Shown: positions 1 through 12,614, counted from the stretch's first letter. The stretch: DNA of 64,000 nucleotides from Costus lasius (GCA_027563935.2 CM050454.1:20085501-20149500); one strand, 5' to 3'. The notes: a model not told the origin generated them from the letters alone. A program made the numbers and translations.

Positions 1-209
1 TCTACTTAGTATGGCTTAGGCATTCCTATTTCAAGCAAGTCTCCTAAAGATATTTTGGGGAGATGCGATTTTAATTGCCACATACCTAAATAATAAAACA
101 TTGATGCCTTTGCTACAAGGAAAAACACCAATGGAGATATGCCTTCAAAAACAACCTTCATATAAACATCTCAGAGTTTTTAGGAATCTATGTTTTGTTT
201 CACCCATGT
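1..209 (+). pseudogene. Ty1/copia integrase fragment
   Basis: A reading frame from about 55 to 205 encodes residues typical of the C-terminal side of a copia integrase core: WGDAILIATYL, then KTPMEI, then HLRVF followed by a Cys-Phe pair. This is the stretch where copia integrases normally read W-G-x-A-x-x-T-A and later H-L-R-V-F-G. There is no start codon and the frame runs in from outside the window. Similarity stops abruptly near 209, where DNA homologous to the gypsy LTR at 6343 begins. I infer an older copia element truncated by, or joined to, element E. Confidence 0.7.
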
Positions 210-883
210 GCCTCGCTCCGGCAAGCCTTGACTGTTGACCCATGTGCCTCTCATAGTTTATGGATGCGATTCCCGTTCCTGGCCATCTAATGATCTCCCC
301 TTTGTGGCTCCTAATGATCTCCCCTTTGTGGCTCCTTACACTTCGCGATCCCATTCGGGTTGTCATTCTCGGTCAGTGACTTCTTGCCCCTTTCTGCATT
401 CTAGTCAAGTGCACCAGCCATGTGTGTTATTGCTTGCGTCTGTGAGACGTCAATCCGGTTGAGTAGGCGAGCGAGTGAGTCTGACTGCCAAAGTGTGGTT
501 CGGTCGGAGTTAGGGCGTGTGCTCAGCGTCCTGCATGATGTCATCTTCTATGCATGTGTGCACCACCGCCTGCATGTAGTTCTGTCTTATTCCGGTGTAC
601 CAGACTAGTATGCAAGCTGTGCCGACATTGAGTCTCGGGAATTATAGTCAACGGTACTTTGGAGCTAGATAGTGTAGTGGTCCTCGGTAGGTGTGCAGCT
701 CTGACTCGTCGAGACGAGTAGCCAGGTAGCCGCATCGGATAGGATGGACATTCTCCTGCCGATCGCTCTCGGACCAGCAGTTTTAATCGCTTAGCCCCTG
801 CATGGGTGTGCTTGAGTGTGAGTCAAGTGTTGACTCACTTGTAAAAATTAAAAAAATTTATTAATCTAATTCAGGGCGTGATA
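210..883 (+). mobile_element. Element E: 5'-truncated left LTR (Ty3/gypsy)
   Basis: This stretch aligns along its length with 6343-6633 plus 17185-17574, the right LTR of E. Shared landmarks include 'gacccatgtgcctc', 'gtcaatccggttgagtaggcg', 'attgagtctcgggaatt', 'gtagtggtcctcggtag' and the end 'ttaatctaatt..ggcgtga'. The first ~680 bp of the LTR (equivalent to 5664-6342) are missing. It is followed at once by a tRNA-primed PBS, so this is the 5' LTR of a plus-strand element. Confidence 0.75.
288..335. repeat. 24-bp perfect tandem duplication
   Basis: Two head-to-tail copies of a 24-bp unit (288-311 and 312-335) lie inside the left LTR of E. The matching place in the right LTR has no duplication, so it arose after insertion. 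Confidence 0.9.
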
Positions 884-886
884 GCT

Positions 887-898
887 TGGTATTAGAAC
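887..898 (+). promoter_or_regulatory. Primer-binding site of element E (initiator-Met type, decayed)
   Basis: TGGTATTAGAAC follows the LTR end by 3-4 bases and differs at two positions from TGGTATCAGAGC, the complement of the 3' end of initiator tRNA-Met. Its position fixes the element as plus-strand and places the 5' LTR end near 883. Confidence 0.65.
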
Positions 899-2639
899 CC
901 AAGGTATGAATGTTCCAACTTGTACACTGGTATTGTACTTATTTGGGTGGTAGTGATCATTACAATGATCATAGATGACCACAACATTGAGATGCTAGTG
1001 GATACTATCGAACATAGTGGAGCTTTGGCTCCCAAGATGTTGGCAAAGTTGGTTTCATCCAACAAGAGCCTCACGGCTCAGGTTACTCGTCTCCCTAGCG
1101 GAGGCACATGTTTTAGAGGTCATGCGGTTGAAGCGCATTACCATGACTTCTACAGCACTGACCGAGGCCAGTGATTGGCCATGGAACTGTCGTGCGACAA
1201 TGTATCCTAAAGGGCAGTCAATGGTGACCAAGGGATAGTTATGTGACAATGTGTCCCGGACACTAGTTGATGATGTCATGGGTCTGTCGTGCAACAACAT
1301 GTCCCATAGAGCAGTTGATGGTGTCCAAGGACACCATCTGCTCGTAGCTATAGGGCTATCGTGCGATGACATGTTCCCGAGACTGAGGCCAATGGGGGCG
1401 AAGGGACTGTTGTGTGACGACGTGTCCTTGAGATTGAGGTCGATGCTGACTAAAGGATCGTCATGCGACAACGCATTCAGTAGCCAGCTCCCTTTCGAGG
1501 GGTACGCTGCGAACTTCCATTAGGGCATGGAAATGTGTTTCCAAAAATGTTCAATCCCTGAGGGGAAAGTAAGCCTAAGGTTTGCATTGATCATCTCTTC
1601 AGAGATGCCAAACTATGGTGGTAGATGTGGGTCGCACGAAGTCTATGTTGGGACTGATCAAACTCATAAGCTTTGTTGCGAAGAGTTTAAAAATGAGATT
1701 GAAATCAGTTCCTTCTGAGGAACTTGTCGCAGGCTGCCAAGGACTATGTGTAGTGATATGCTCAGTTGATATTGAGATTGACGTTATATCGGTCGAGGAC
1801 CGAATTTATCACTTTATGGCTTTACAGTCAACCATTATGGGTTATGCATAGGCTGAGTTGCCTGCATGAAGGTCAAGACCTTCGGGGCAACCCTTTTAGG
1901 GTATTGATGTCAGGGTAGACATAGAGGGGCTAGGGGGCTACCTCACTTGGTTCTATTTCTTCCTCGAGAACATCGTTCATTATAAGAGGTAAGAAACCCC
2001 TGTTCAATGGAGAATCGGCATGCAATGCTAGAAACCAGAAGCCGGTTGGAGATCGACCCTCTATTTACCCTAGAGGTAGGAAAGAGGAATGTAAAGGATT
2101 AAGAGGTGCTCCTGGATTCACTCATGCTTCATTTCAGTTTTGGGCGAAGCCATGACTATGTGAGTCTCCCCCCACATAGGATCAAAGGATGTCGATTAGT
2201 ATGATATAATACCCTTATGTCTTGAGGATATCTAGTGATGTTGATATCGCAAGGTGGCATTTGGCAGAGCCATTGCCACAGAGATCCGAAAGTGAGTGGA
2301 TCACAAAACTATCGTTGGCCTTGAGCTATTAGTAAGGCAAAGATAGTGTGATGCCATTTTTATATGGGATCCAAATATGTGACGACAGATCTTCTTGCTT
2401 CGCGTCGTGCATTGGTAGCACGGTGGAAATGAAGGAGAAAGAGAGGGACTCCACGGGAGTACCCCCCCCCCTTTTGACAGATGCCTTGGCTGTAGGGTTG
2501 CGCCAAGAAGAGCCTACGATTTTGGCTGTACGAGTGGAGAACACTTGTAAGAGAAGGGAGATCCCTTTGGTGGTCAAGGGAATGTTGAAAGCATCTTCCA
2601 ACATATGGCCTTTGGAGTTGTCGAAGCACCTCCCCCCCT
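899..2639 (+). pseudogene. Element E leader and decayed gag region
   Basis: This lies between the PBS and the first recognisable pol sequence, where gypsy gag is expected. Only short broken frames remain. I see no convincing zinc knuckle or capsid motif. The assignment as gag rests on position alone. It contains the 51-bp repeat array at 1187-1475 and a run of ten C near 2461. Confidence 0.45.
1187..1475. repeat. Degenerate ~51-bp tandem repeat array
   Basis: About six diverged units start with 'ctgtcgtgcgacaa'-like sequence (near 1188, 1239, 1283, 1357, 1408 and 1460). The last full units are 51 bp, i.e. 17 codons. In one frame they read as repeats of a G-L-S/L-C-D-D core. Several units are shorter or carry insertions. 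Confidence 0.7.
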
Positions 2640-5560
2640 AGGAGAGAGATTGATCATAAGATAGACCTTGTGACAGGATCTACTCCGTTCTCCAAGGCTC
2701 CTTAGGGGATGCATCTAGTGAAGTTGGCTGAGATTTAGAAGCAGCTGAATGAGTTGCTAAAAGCAAGATTCATAAGACCAACTATGTTACCATATGGTGC
2801 CCAATCCTGTTCCAAAGGAAGAAGGATGGGTCATTGAGGTTCTAAGTGGACAATAGGGCTTTGGATAAGGTGATAGTCATGGATTGCTATCCAACCCCCA
2901 CGATCCCATATCTGGTGGATAGATTGGGAAAAGTTAGGATTTTGTTCAAGCTTGACTTAAGGTCGGGATGCTGGCAGATTCGTATCGCTAAGGGCGACGA
3001 AAGGTTGCACAACCCCATATGGGTCATTTGAGTTTTGGTAATGTCTTTCAAGATTGCCATTACTCCAACGATACTTTGTTATCTAATGAACTAATGGTTT
3101 GCCTCGTTCTTAAATGAATTTGTCGCTTATATCTCAGGATATAGTTGTGTTTTCCTCAAGCGATGAGGAGCACTTGATTCACTTGAAGATAAGTTCTTCA
3201 AGTATTGAGGGAAAACCAACTCTATAGGAAGTTGGAAAAGCATACCTTTACTCTTTGTTTCCTTGGAGGGAAGGAAAACTGCAAGGAAAGAAAACTCTTG
3301 GGAAAGAAAAAAAATTCATATCCTGTTTCCTTGGAAGGGAGGAAAAGAAGAAGGAAAATTAATTTTGAAGGTTAGCCAAAGTGGCGTTGTGTTTTCCCCA
3401 ACTTTTTCGTCCTATTCGGGTGGAAAAATTTAGGAAGAAAAGTTACAAAATTTTTCATCCACTTTTCCACTCAAAATTTTCCTTCTGCCCAAGGAAATAG
3501 CGGAAAACTTATTTTTCTTTCTTTTCCCTCTAGTTTTCCTCCCAAGGAAACAGACCCTTAGTGTGAAGGATATTTCCTTCCTTGATTACGTGGTGGGTCA
3601 CGACCAGGTGCAAATGGACAAGAGCAAAGTTCAAGGCATTACGGATGGCGAACTCCCTCAAATCAAACCGAGTTAAGGGGTTTCTTAATGTGGTGAACTT
3701 TGTTCAAAGTTCATCAGGGGGTTATTCTAGAGTAGTCATACCCTCTGAGCGGTCTACTAAGAAAGAATACAACCTGGTACTAGGATGATCTGTGTCAGAA
3801 AGCCTCTAAGGAGCCAAAATAGTGTGGTGCCTCTAAACTGACCATAAAGTTTCACTCTTTAGAGAACCTTTTGAGGTTTATACCGATGCTTCAGGGCAAG
3901 TGATCGATAGCATTCTTATTTAGGACGGGTGTCCTGTAGCTTTCAGGGGCAGAAATCTAAATGTGATGGAGTCATGATGCTCGACTCACGAGAAGAAAAA
4001 TGGCAAAGGTATACTATTGCCTTTGAACCTATAGGATATTCCTCATAGGGAATGCCTGAGTTGTGGAAATCAACAATGCGATGAATACCTAATTCACCAC
4101 TCGTGGGAAAAATTGTCCATCAGGCAAGCTTGTTGGTGTGAATTCTGAGTAGGATTCCAGTTCTAATGGGAATATGAGCCGAGTAGGGCGAACGTATAGC
4201 TGAGTGCTCTCAATGGGCTAACACACTGGTGTGCTTTACCCTCACAAATGTTGAGAGAGGATTGCTTGAGAGGATCTAAACACTATCATATGAGGATGAA
4301 AAGTGAAAAGATCTTTCAATAGATCAAGTCGGATACGATCCGACGATATTAACTTGACACAAATGATGTCATTATAGCCCAAGGCAAGTGGCTACTAGTC
4401 CCGTCATCCTGGGGATTGAGACATGAGCTGCTGAGGGAGCTCCATGATTGCCCATGGGCAGGTCATCCGAGACAAAGGTGAGGGTTCACCTTATTGTCTA
4501 TGCCATTAGCAACTAGACATGTGTGCCGATATAGAGGAGTATGTCTACACTTGCCTTGTGTGCCAACAAGACAAGGTCAATCGGAGGTTATATGTAGCGT
4601 TGTTATAACCCTTAGCCATCCCTGAGACCCCCTTGGACAAGCGTGTCCATGGATTTGATCAGTGGGTTTCCTAAGGCCAAGGGGAAAATATCGACATTCA
4701 GGTTGTGGAAAAATTTTCCAAGTGTGGAGTCCTTATTCTAACAACCGAACCTTTTTCAGCTAGGGAGAGCTGAATTATCCTTCAGATGTGGTGGAAGAGT
4801 TTGGGATCCTAATGGATATCGTGAGTTATAGGGATGCCCAATTCTCCATGGCGAGTCATCCACATACGGATGAGCAGACGTAGCTAGTATATGCTCTCAT
4901 GGAAGATAAATCTTGTCACCTTGTGACAACCAGTCAAGACGACTAAGTGGAGTGGATGGATGCCGCATGTTGTGCCCATAACCCACAAAGGTCATCATCC
5001 ATGAATCACGACTCTTTTGATCTCATGTTGGGGTGGCAACCCAATTACCTTGTTGATCGTGTGTTGAGGAACTCCGGGGAAGATGTCATGCGACTCAACA
5101 TGTGCCTCATGAGCAAACGTAATAGCTCCGAGAGGCAAAGCAATAGCTTAGAGTTAGCTATCCGACGAATGCATCAAGGTGTAAATCGTCAATGCCAAGG
5201 TGAAGAATTCGCAGTGGGCGATTAGATTTTTCCTCGACTTTCTCTGTAGATATTGAGGGAGATCTTGGCCAAGATAACGCGTCGAGGCCTATGTTGAGAT
5301 ACTATGAGCCCTTTGAGATACTGAGTCGGGTGAGCTCAGTAGTGGAGCGATTGAGGCTCCCTGATGGTATGAGAAAGCATCCCATCTTCATGGAGAGAAT
5401 CTAGGGGATTGCTATCAGTTGTAGTCTCACTATACTCCTCCGATCGTTTGAACAATATTCGATCTAAGGATCGTCAAGATTTGAGACTATCGAATCTTCG
5501 GTCACAGTCAAATGAGTAAACATGGGGTGTTTCTCATTCGTTAGGAGAGTTATGCCTGGG
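2640..5560 (+). pseudogene. Element E pol remnant (Ty3/gypsy protease-RT-RNase H-integrase)
   Basis: Order of recognisable pieces on the plus strand: the RT entry region (IDHKIDLV-like, 2650-2680); RT with YPTPTIPYLVDRL and FKLDLRSGCWQIRI (2885-2995); later RT around 'LRENQLYRKLEK' (3205-3240), cut by a MITE at 3251-3557 and resuming with 'FLDYVV' (3575-3600); RNase H with YTDASGQ and 'QDGCPVAFRGRNLNV' (3880-3965); integrase zinc-binding region with WLLVPSSWGLRHELL and 'DCPWAGHPRQ' (4390-4475) and 'TCLVCQQDKVN' (4550-4580). The frame changes repeatedly and has many stops, so it is long dead. Domain order RT-RNase H-integrase identifies Ty3/gypsy. Confidence 0.85.
3251..3557. mobile_element. 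Tourist-like MITE inserted in element E RT
   Basis: A 307-bp segment has inverted ends: left CTCTTTGTTTCCTTGG and right (reverse complement) GGGTCTGTTTCCTTGG. It is flanked by direct TTA copies (3248-3250 and 3558-3560), the PIF/Harbinger-type target duplication. The interior is purine-rich on the left half and pyrimidine-rich on the right, as expected for a hairpin MITE, and has no coding capacity. Removing it joins the RT pieces on either side. Confidence 0.8.
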
Positions 5561-5647
5561 AAGAAGCCCCATAGGATGTGGCTTCAAAGTTCTTGTATGC
5601 GAGGGTAAGCTCAAGAGCTACCTCGAGTCGCCGAGGACGGTGACCCT

Positions 5648-5663
5648 CTCAGGTGGGGAAGAA
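5648..5663 (+). promoter_or_regulatory. Polypurine tract of element E
   Basis: CTCAGGTGGGGAAGAA lies directly before the right LTR start TGTTAAGCCCC at 5664. It is purine-rich except at its first bases and sits where plus-strand priming is expected. Confidence 0.65.
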
Positions 5664-7099
5664 TGTTAAGCCCCTTTGGGTGTTGGGCCAGGCGCACGCA
5701 CGTAGCCCACTTTAGTGTTTTGGCAAAAATGAGTTGCAGGCTATCGGATTCGAGCGCCCATCGGCTGGTGGAGCTCTGTTGGAGCTGTTTTATACGTGCG
5801 GAGATAGGTTTACAGTGCCCATCGCGTCCGCGGGATGCGTTCGTCATGAGCCGTGGTGGCACAGCTCTTTCTCCCCCGATCTCTCCTCTATCGTTGAGTG
5901 GCTCTGGCAAATGAGGTTCCTAGTGGCAGCGACAACTCTGACAGCTTCCTAGTGGGCTGGGTGTGATGGTACAAGACGCAGCAGGGCAACAGGGCGGCGT
6001 CCCCTTTTCTTCCTCCTCTTCATCATCGCTAGTGGTGGAGCCGGTGGACAGATGTCTCCCAAGGTAACCTTTCTTCATCCTCTCGCTTTGGCTTCGTTCG
6101 ACGAGTAGGCTTTCGTCGATGAGCATCATTAACACTTCTTCCTTCCCTCCACCGTGTCCTCCTCCTTTTCCTCATTTTATGTCGAGAACGTGAATGACCA
6201 GTGAGGCTGGGGTTTTCAACTCCCCTTCCTGGTGTTGTTCGATGATGTAGGGGGGCACCTCTTCCTTCTTGGCTGGCGTTCGATGAATGTTGTGAGTTTG
6301 CCGATGCCTCCTTTGATTCCGGTGAGGCTGGGCTCGACTGGTCGGTGTTCCCGAGCTCCGGCAAGCCTCAGCTATTGACCCATGTGCCTCGGTTTCCATA
6401 CATGCACCTCTCATGTGTTTTGGAAGCCCTTCCCATTCCTGGCCAGTCAGTTGCTCTTGGCCGACGATCTCCTCTCTACGGCTTCTTACGCTTCGCGCTC
6501 CAGGCCGAGTTATCATTCTAGTTGGGCGACTTCTCGCCCCTCTCTGCGTTCCGGTCAAGTGCTCAGCTATGTGTGTTATTGCCCGACAAGTACCGAATGA
6601 GTTGTGCCAGATGTCAATCCGGTTGAGTAGGCGTGTAACGTTCTGATTTTTAGTGTAAAAAAAAAGGATTGATGGAACAGGACATAGCCGCCCCATCTCT
6701 TCCCCCCATTTCCTCTATTCTCCCATGCGAACTGACCCCACTGCCTCTCTTCACCCTTTCTCCTCCTTCTTCTCTGTTTCCTCACAGTGCCCAACGCCGC
6801 TGGCTTCCTCCTCTCCCAATTTTCAGCGCCAGCGGCCGTCGAGCTCCTCCTTCCATCGCCATCTCCCTCACCACCTCCCTCCCTTTGCTCTGACAGCCAG
6901 ATCCGGTGAAAGCTCCTCCTCCTTCCTCACATGCGAACACAGGCGATAGGAAAGAATGGGGTGAGGCCTAGATCCATTGCGCCTCTCACCTCTGGCAACT
7001 CCGGTGGGTTCTCTCAGCTCCGACGAACACTTCCCTCCCCTTTTGACATGTTTCTGGTGCATTTTCTCTCCTAGCTCCAGCAACGTAAGTGGGTGGTGC

Positions 7100-9041
7100 T
7101 GTTGGGAAACCCCGGGGACATTTTACAATTTTTCATAGTCATAGACATACATACATACATTGCACAGCGGAAGAATATCCCCGAAACAGGCCGGTCCCAA
7201 AAACCCAGTGAAGATCGCAAGCAAGAGAGTCGACACGATGAGTTAGGAAATACCTTAAGAGCGGTTTGGAGTGATGCCGATGCAGGCGCCCAAGTGTGCG
7301 CCCTCTACAGTCTCACAAACACGGATCTCTTGAGTTCTCTTCTTCCACGCCCAGTGCTAGCCTCGGGAAGAAGATCCAAGCCTTAGGGAGATGCTCCACT
7401 TCACTTGCGCCACCAAGAGGAAAGGATGCACCAAGAGAAGAAGGAACCAAGCCAAGCCGCCAAGCACCAAAGCTCCTTGCGCCAAGAGGAAAGGAGGGAG
7501 AAGCTTGCGGCTATGGAAGAAGGAAGAGGAAGTTGCGCCCTTGCTCCTAGCTCTCGCCCCTCTTCTTGTGTTCACGCCTCCAAGGATCAATCATCATAAG
7601 AGGGGGCGAGAGGGTCACATATATAGAGCAAGAGGCGGTTAAGGGAAGGGCCAAGATCATGACAAGTGTAGGGCTAGGATGAGGAGGTTTGAGACAAGGA
7701 AAGTCTCCAAGACTTTACCATAAACTCCATTCAACCTATCCATAATTGCCCAAGTACCATATCAGCCCAAGACATGCCTTAGAGGCATTCATACCATCAA
7801 GGGAAGAGAGGGGAGGCGCCCTTTACTTCCATAATGAAGCAAAGGCGCCAACATGACCCCATTATGCCCCTAGGCGCTTAATGGTTCATGTTTCTCCCCA
7901 TTATACCCTTTTAGCCTCTTATCTCTTCATGAGAACTTGTTATTGGGCCTCATTGGATAATGAGCTAGCCCAAACTTCATCACATGGGTTGATTAAGCAT
8001 TTGGATCCAATCCAATGCAACCCTAATCCAAATGTGACCAACCATGGTCAAATACAGGTCAACCTGCCAAAAATGAACTTTAGCTCCAATAACATTCTTC
8101 CATCTCATCAGGCCTATTGGCGCTGATGAAATCTCCCAATTAGATCCGAGTTATCCAATAACTCGATCATAAGGCTTCCCGATCAATACGAGAACTCAAG
8201 TATCAAGGTGTGCGACCCTGTAGGTTCCTCTGACGCTGGCAGTGCTGACCAAAGGTCATCACAAGCAGTGAGTGGCACCTAGCAGTGCATCGCTGCTACC
8301 CAGGTCATTGGAATGGATATCGACATCGACATCCCCATCATCGCAACTAGGTACAGATGCATTACAGTCTCTTTGCCGAACTGATATCCGATTGGACAAG
8401 TGTGTCACCACTTGTTTTCATCCAATCACATGGCTATGACTAAAACAGGTTCTTACCTAGGTATGGCCATACACTCTCAGTCATAGAACCATAGAGGAGC
8501 TCCATGGATATCATACTTCCCTAAGGAAGGGGCAAATCCTTTGTCTGTCCATTGACCTTCTCATATGGGCCGTGACATGCTCAATGACAACCGTTATGAC
8601 CTTTCAACTACGGCGAGGTGTTAGGTTGTATCAAAGCAAGTCCCTAACCATATAGAATGATCAATGACCTCAAGTCAAGGGATCAATGCATCTCCTGTCA
8701 CTTGTGAGGATAACTCATGACACCAAGTCATAGCCTCACAGCGGGTCTATCCAGTATATCCTCCAATGATATACCCATGTGTCTGCGTTAGCACCACGTG
8801 CCTAACCAGCCAACATACCAGTCTCACAAGTACTATAGCTGTCCCATATCCACTAAGGTACATTGACTGGGGACTAAAGTTCGAGCACAGATCTAATCTG
8901 TCTCCAGGGACATTATCATGTCAGTACATATGCGCAGATGTAAACAAACATAGATAACGACAATGCCAGAATGATATAAATATCAAAGTCAAGTAGTACA
9001 TAAGTGGACCAAAACTAGGTCATAGGGCATATACACCAACA
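7100..9041 (-). repeat. Element A 3' LTR
   Basis: This is the long terminal repeat matching 14243-16183. A TATA-like stretch on the minus strand (CTATATATG, plus positions about 7617-7625) is a likely core promoter, conserved in the other LTR and in solo LTR C. Small plus-strand frames here are duplicated at the other LTR and are not genes. Confidence 0.95.
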
Positions 9042-9052
9042 ATCTCCCACTT
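9042..9052 (-). promoter_or_regulatory. Element A polypurine tract
   Basis: On the minus strand AAGTGGGAGAT abuts the 3' LTR. The identical 11-mer precedes the 3' LTR of element B. Confidence 0.9.
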
Positions 9053-9062
9053 GCACTAAGAC

Positions 9063-11780
9063 CTAGAAGTTGAGGAATCTCAACCCCATATCTCTAGCGT
9101 GACCTTCATGCTTCTGCTGTGCCAAAGCCTTGGTCAATGGGTCTGCCAGATTGTTCTCTGTGTCAACTCTGCTAATCTTGACATCACCTCTGTCAATGAT
9201 CTCTCTGATCAGGTGAAATCTTCTGAGTATGTGTTTGGATCTTTGATGAGACCGTGGTTCCTTTGCTTGTGCAATTGCTCCATTGTTGTCACAGTAGAGT
9301 TCAATGGGATCCATTGCACTAGGGACCACCTGAAGATCATATAAGAACTTCCTTATCCAAAAGGCTTCCTTGGCTGCCTCAGAAGCGGCCACATACTCAG
9401 CCTCGGTTGTAGAATCTGCTATGGTGGATTGCTTGAAGCTCTTCCAGCATACAGCACTTCCATTTATCTTGAACACATAGCCGGCCTGCGATCTAAAGTC
9501 GTCAGGGTCAGACTGGAACGATGCATCAGTGTAGCCCTGCACACTGAGCTCTTCCTGTCCCCCATAGACCAAGAACAAATCCTTAGTTCTTCTCAGATAC
9601 TTTAGGATGTTCTTTACAGCCACCCAGTGCTGCAGACCTGGATTGGATTGGTATCGGCTGGTTATGCTTACAGCATATGCCACATTTGGTCTAGTACACA
9701 ACATTGCATACATGATTGATCCTACTGCCGAAGCATAAGGAACTCGACTCATGTCATCCCTCTCAGCCTGTGTTGTAGGACACTGGCTCTTTGAGAGAGT
9801 AAGACCATGTCTTACTAGAAGGTATCCTTTCTTAGATTGCTCCAAGTTGAACCTCTTCAGGACCTTATCAATGTAGGTACTCTAACTAAGGGCCAGGAGC
9901 CTCTTGGATCTATCCCGGTAGATCCTTACGCCTAGAATATAGGCGGCCTCCCCTAAGTCTTTCATCTCGAAACACTTCCCCAACCATGTCTTCACAGCTT
10001 GAAGACTAGGGATGTCATTTCCGATGAGCAGTATGTCATCAACATACAAGACCAGAAAAATCACCAAGCTCCCACTGAATTTTCTGTATACACAGGCGTC
10101 ATCTTCGCTTTTGATAAAACCATAATCTCTCACGGCTTCATCAAATCGAAGATTCCAACTTCGAGATGTTTACTTTAATCCATAAATGGATCTTTTTAGC
10201 CTGCAGACCTTATTAGCCTCTGCAGGATGGATGAAGCCATCAGGTTGTGACATATACACATCCTCAGTCAGCTTCCCGTTAAGGAATGCTGTCTTCACAT
10301 CCATCTGTCATATCTCATAGTCATGATATACAGCTATAGCAAGCAGAATCCGAATGGATTTGATCATGACAACTGGCGAGAAGGTTTCATCATAGTCCAC
10401 CCCGTGGACTTGTTTAAATCCTTTAGCCACTAGTCTACCCTTATAAGTAACTATATTGCCATCCATGTCTGTCTTCCTTTTGAAGACCCATTTACACCCT
10501 ATGGGTTTTACCCCATCAGGCAGCTCAACCAAATCCCAGACTTGGTTAACCGACATGGAATCCATCTCGGATCGCATGGCGTCAAGCCATCTCTCGGAGT
10601 CCGATCCAGTGACCGCCTCATCATAGGTTCTGGGTTCATCCTCAATGATGAAGATCCCATCGTGTTGGGTCGGCAGCGACCCGTACCTTTCAGGTGCACG
10701 ACAAATTCTCCCAGACCTACGCGGGACCTGTGTCTGAGCCTCAGGTTGGCTAGCAACCGGTGCAGGTGGCTCAGATTCCATCTCTTTGTCTTGTGCTTGC
10801 ACTTGGATCTCATCCAAGTCAAACTTCCTCCCACTAACTTCTTTCATGAGAAATTCTTTCTCTAGAAAGACAGCACCCCGAGCAACAAAAACTTTGTTCT
10901 CGGTTGGGACATAGAAGTAGTATCCTCTAGTTTCCTTAGGATACCCCACAAACACGCATTTATCAGATCTAGGTTCTAGCTTGCTAGAATCCTGACGTTT
11001 GACATAAGCCTCACATCCCTAGATCTTGATAAAAGTGAGATTAGGGCGTCTCCCACTCCACACCTCGTATGGTATTTTGGAGACACTCTTAGATGGAACA
11101 TTATTCAGTATCAGAGAAGCTGTTTCTAGTGCATGCCCCCAGAAAGATGGAGGTAGAGTTGCATGACTCATCATAGATCGAACCATATCCAATAAAGTTC
11201 AATTTCTCCTTTCAGACACACCATTCCATTGAGGTGTTCCAGGAGGAGTAAGTTGGGATATGATCCCACATAGTCAAAGAACTCACCGCTCAGGTACTCT
11301 CCACCTCGATCTGATCGAAGAGCTTTAATGGATCTTCCAAGCTGGTTCTTTACTTCATTCTTGAACTCCTTGAATTTCTCAAAGGACTCAGATTTATGTC
11401 TCATTAAGTAGACATAGCCATGCCTACTGAAGTCATCAGTGAAGGTAATGAAGTAGTTGTACCCTCCTCTGGCTTGTTTATTGAATGGCCCACACACATC
11501 AGTATGTATGAGATTTAATAAACCTCGTGCCCTCTCACCAATCTTGGTGAAGGGCGCCTTTGTCATTTTCCCTAATAAACATGGTTCACAAGTATCAAAT
11601 TCCTCCAAGGAACTTGAATCTAACAATCTATTTGCATGGAGTTGTTGGATGCGATTCTTGTTTATATGGGCTAATCGACGGTGCCATAGGAAAGCACCAA
11701 CTGAACCACTCAGTTTGGTCCTTTTATTACTTATGTTACAAATAGAAGTAGAAAGATTGACTTCTGTAACATAGATACCT
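9063..11780 (-). pseudogene. Element A pol (copia integrase-RT-RNase H), broken
   Basis: Pieces in order on the minus strand: GAG-pre-integrase with WHRRLAHINKNRI and CEPCLLGK (about 11690-11560); integrase core with IHTDVCGPF, TFTDDFSRHGY and SDRGGEYLS (11530-11290), frameshifted near 11270; integrase tail and RT start (10308-10955, with VWDLVELP and CKWVFKRK); RT with FLVLYVDDILLIGN (9882-10133); RT end and RNase H with ADSTTEAEYVAASEA and LADPLTKAL (9063-9845). At least three frame breaks or stops separate them. Between the zinc knuckle of gag and the GAG-pre-integrase segment about 120-130 residues, including the whole aspartic protease, are absent compared with element B. Confidence 0.9.
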
Positions 11781-12614
11781 GAGCTAGAAGTTAAGGCCAA
11801 GCCTTTCTTCTCCTCATTCTGAAGCTGCTTGCAGTCCCTTCTCCAGTGACCCTGCTCGCCACAGTGAAAACACCTCTGGTCCTTTGACTTCTTCGCCTTT
11901 TTCTTCACTGCCTTGGTAGGACCTCTGGCACTGCTCTTAGCACGTGCCTTACCCTTTTTCTTTATCTTCTTGGTCGCAGGGACCAAAAGAACAGAATTGG
12001 GTTTGGTCTTACCCATCTCTCGCTCGGCTGTTTGGAGCATATTCATCAATTCCTCCCGTGTGCACTCAATCCGGTTCATGTTGAAATTAATAATAAACGG
12101 ACTGAAGCTAGGGGGGCAGGGAATGCAGAATAAGATCCACAACCAGCTCGTTGTCTATGGCATGTCCCAGTCTCCTGAGATGATCCACATTCCCAATGAG
12201 TTTGAGAACATGGGGTCTCACTAGTGCACCCTCAGACAACTTACACCGAAAGACTGCTTTAGCGGTGTCAAATCTCTTAGTTCTAGCCTGAGCCTCGAAC
12301 ATCTATTTCAGATGAGTGATCATCTGAAAAGCGTTCTGCTCCTCATATTGCACCTGCAGTTCAGGTGCCATGCTGGCTAGCATAAGACATGCAACCTCCA
12401 AAGAGTCATCCTGATGCTTTCTATAAGCATCTCTGTCTGCCGTTCGGGCATTAGGCGGAGGAGCCGCAGGAAGAGCCTATTCAAGGACATACAGCTTCTT
12501 CTCGAGCTTGAGGACTATCCTCAAGTTTCGATGCCAGTCCATAAAGTTAGTTCCAACTAACTTATCCTTATCAAGGAGTGATCGCAGTGATAATCCGCCA
12601 GTGTTCGTAGCCAT
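11780..12614 (-). pseudogene. Element A gag (copia), broken
   Basis: Start ATG at 12614 reads M-A-T-N-T, then the copia gag core around SLLDKDKLVGTNFMDWHRNL. Two in-frame TAG codons (about 12479 and 12305) and a frameshift at a C-rich run near 12108-12115 break it. It continues into a lysine-rich tail and the zinc knuckle CFHCGEQGHWRRDC (CX2CX4HX4C, about 11860). The start is well supported: the same region of element B aligns residue by residue. Confidence 0.9.

Noticed and set aside
145..366. Minus-strand frame with repeated RSHKGEII
   Set aside because: The repetition comes from the 24-bp duplication in the LTR of E; no start context or domain.
1055..1471. 138-codon minus-strand frame
   Set aside because: Produced by the 51-bp repeat array (17 codons, low in stops); antisense to element E and without domain similarity.
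7296..7642. Overlapping small frames in the A LTR, repeated at 14439-14785
   Set aside because: LTR sequence with three frames open on both strands; identical in both LTRs and partly in solo LTR C; no protein family.
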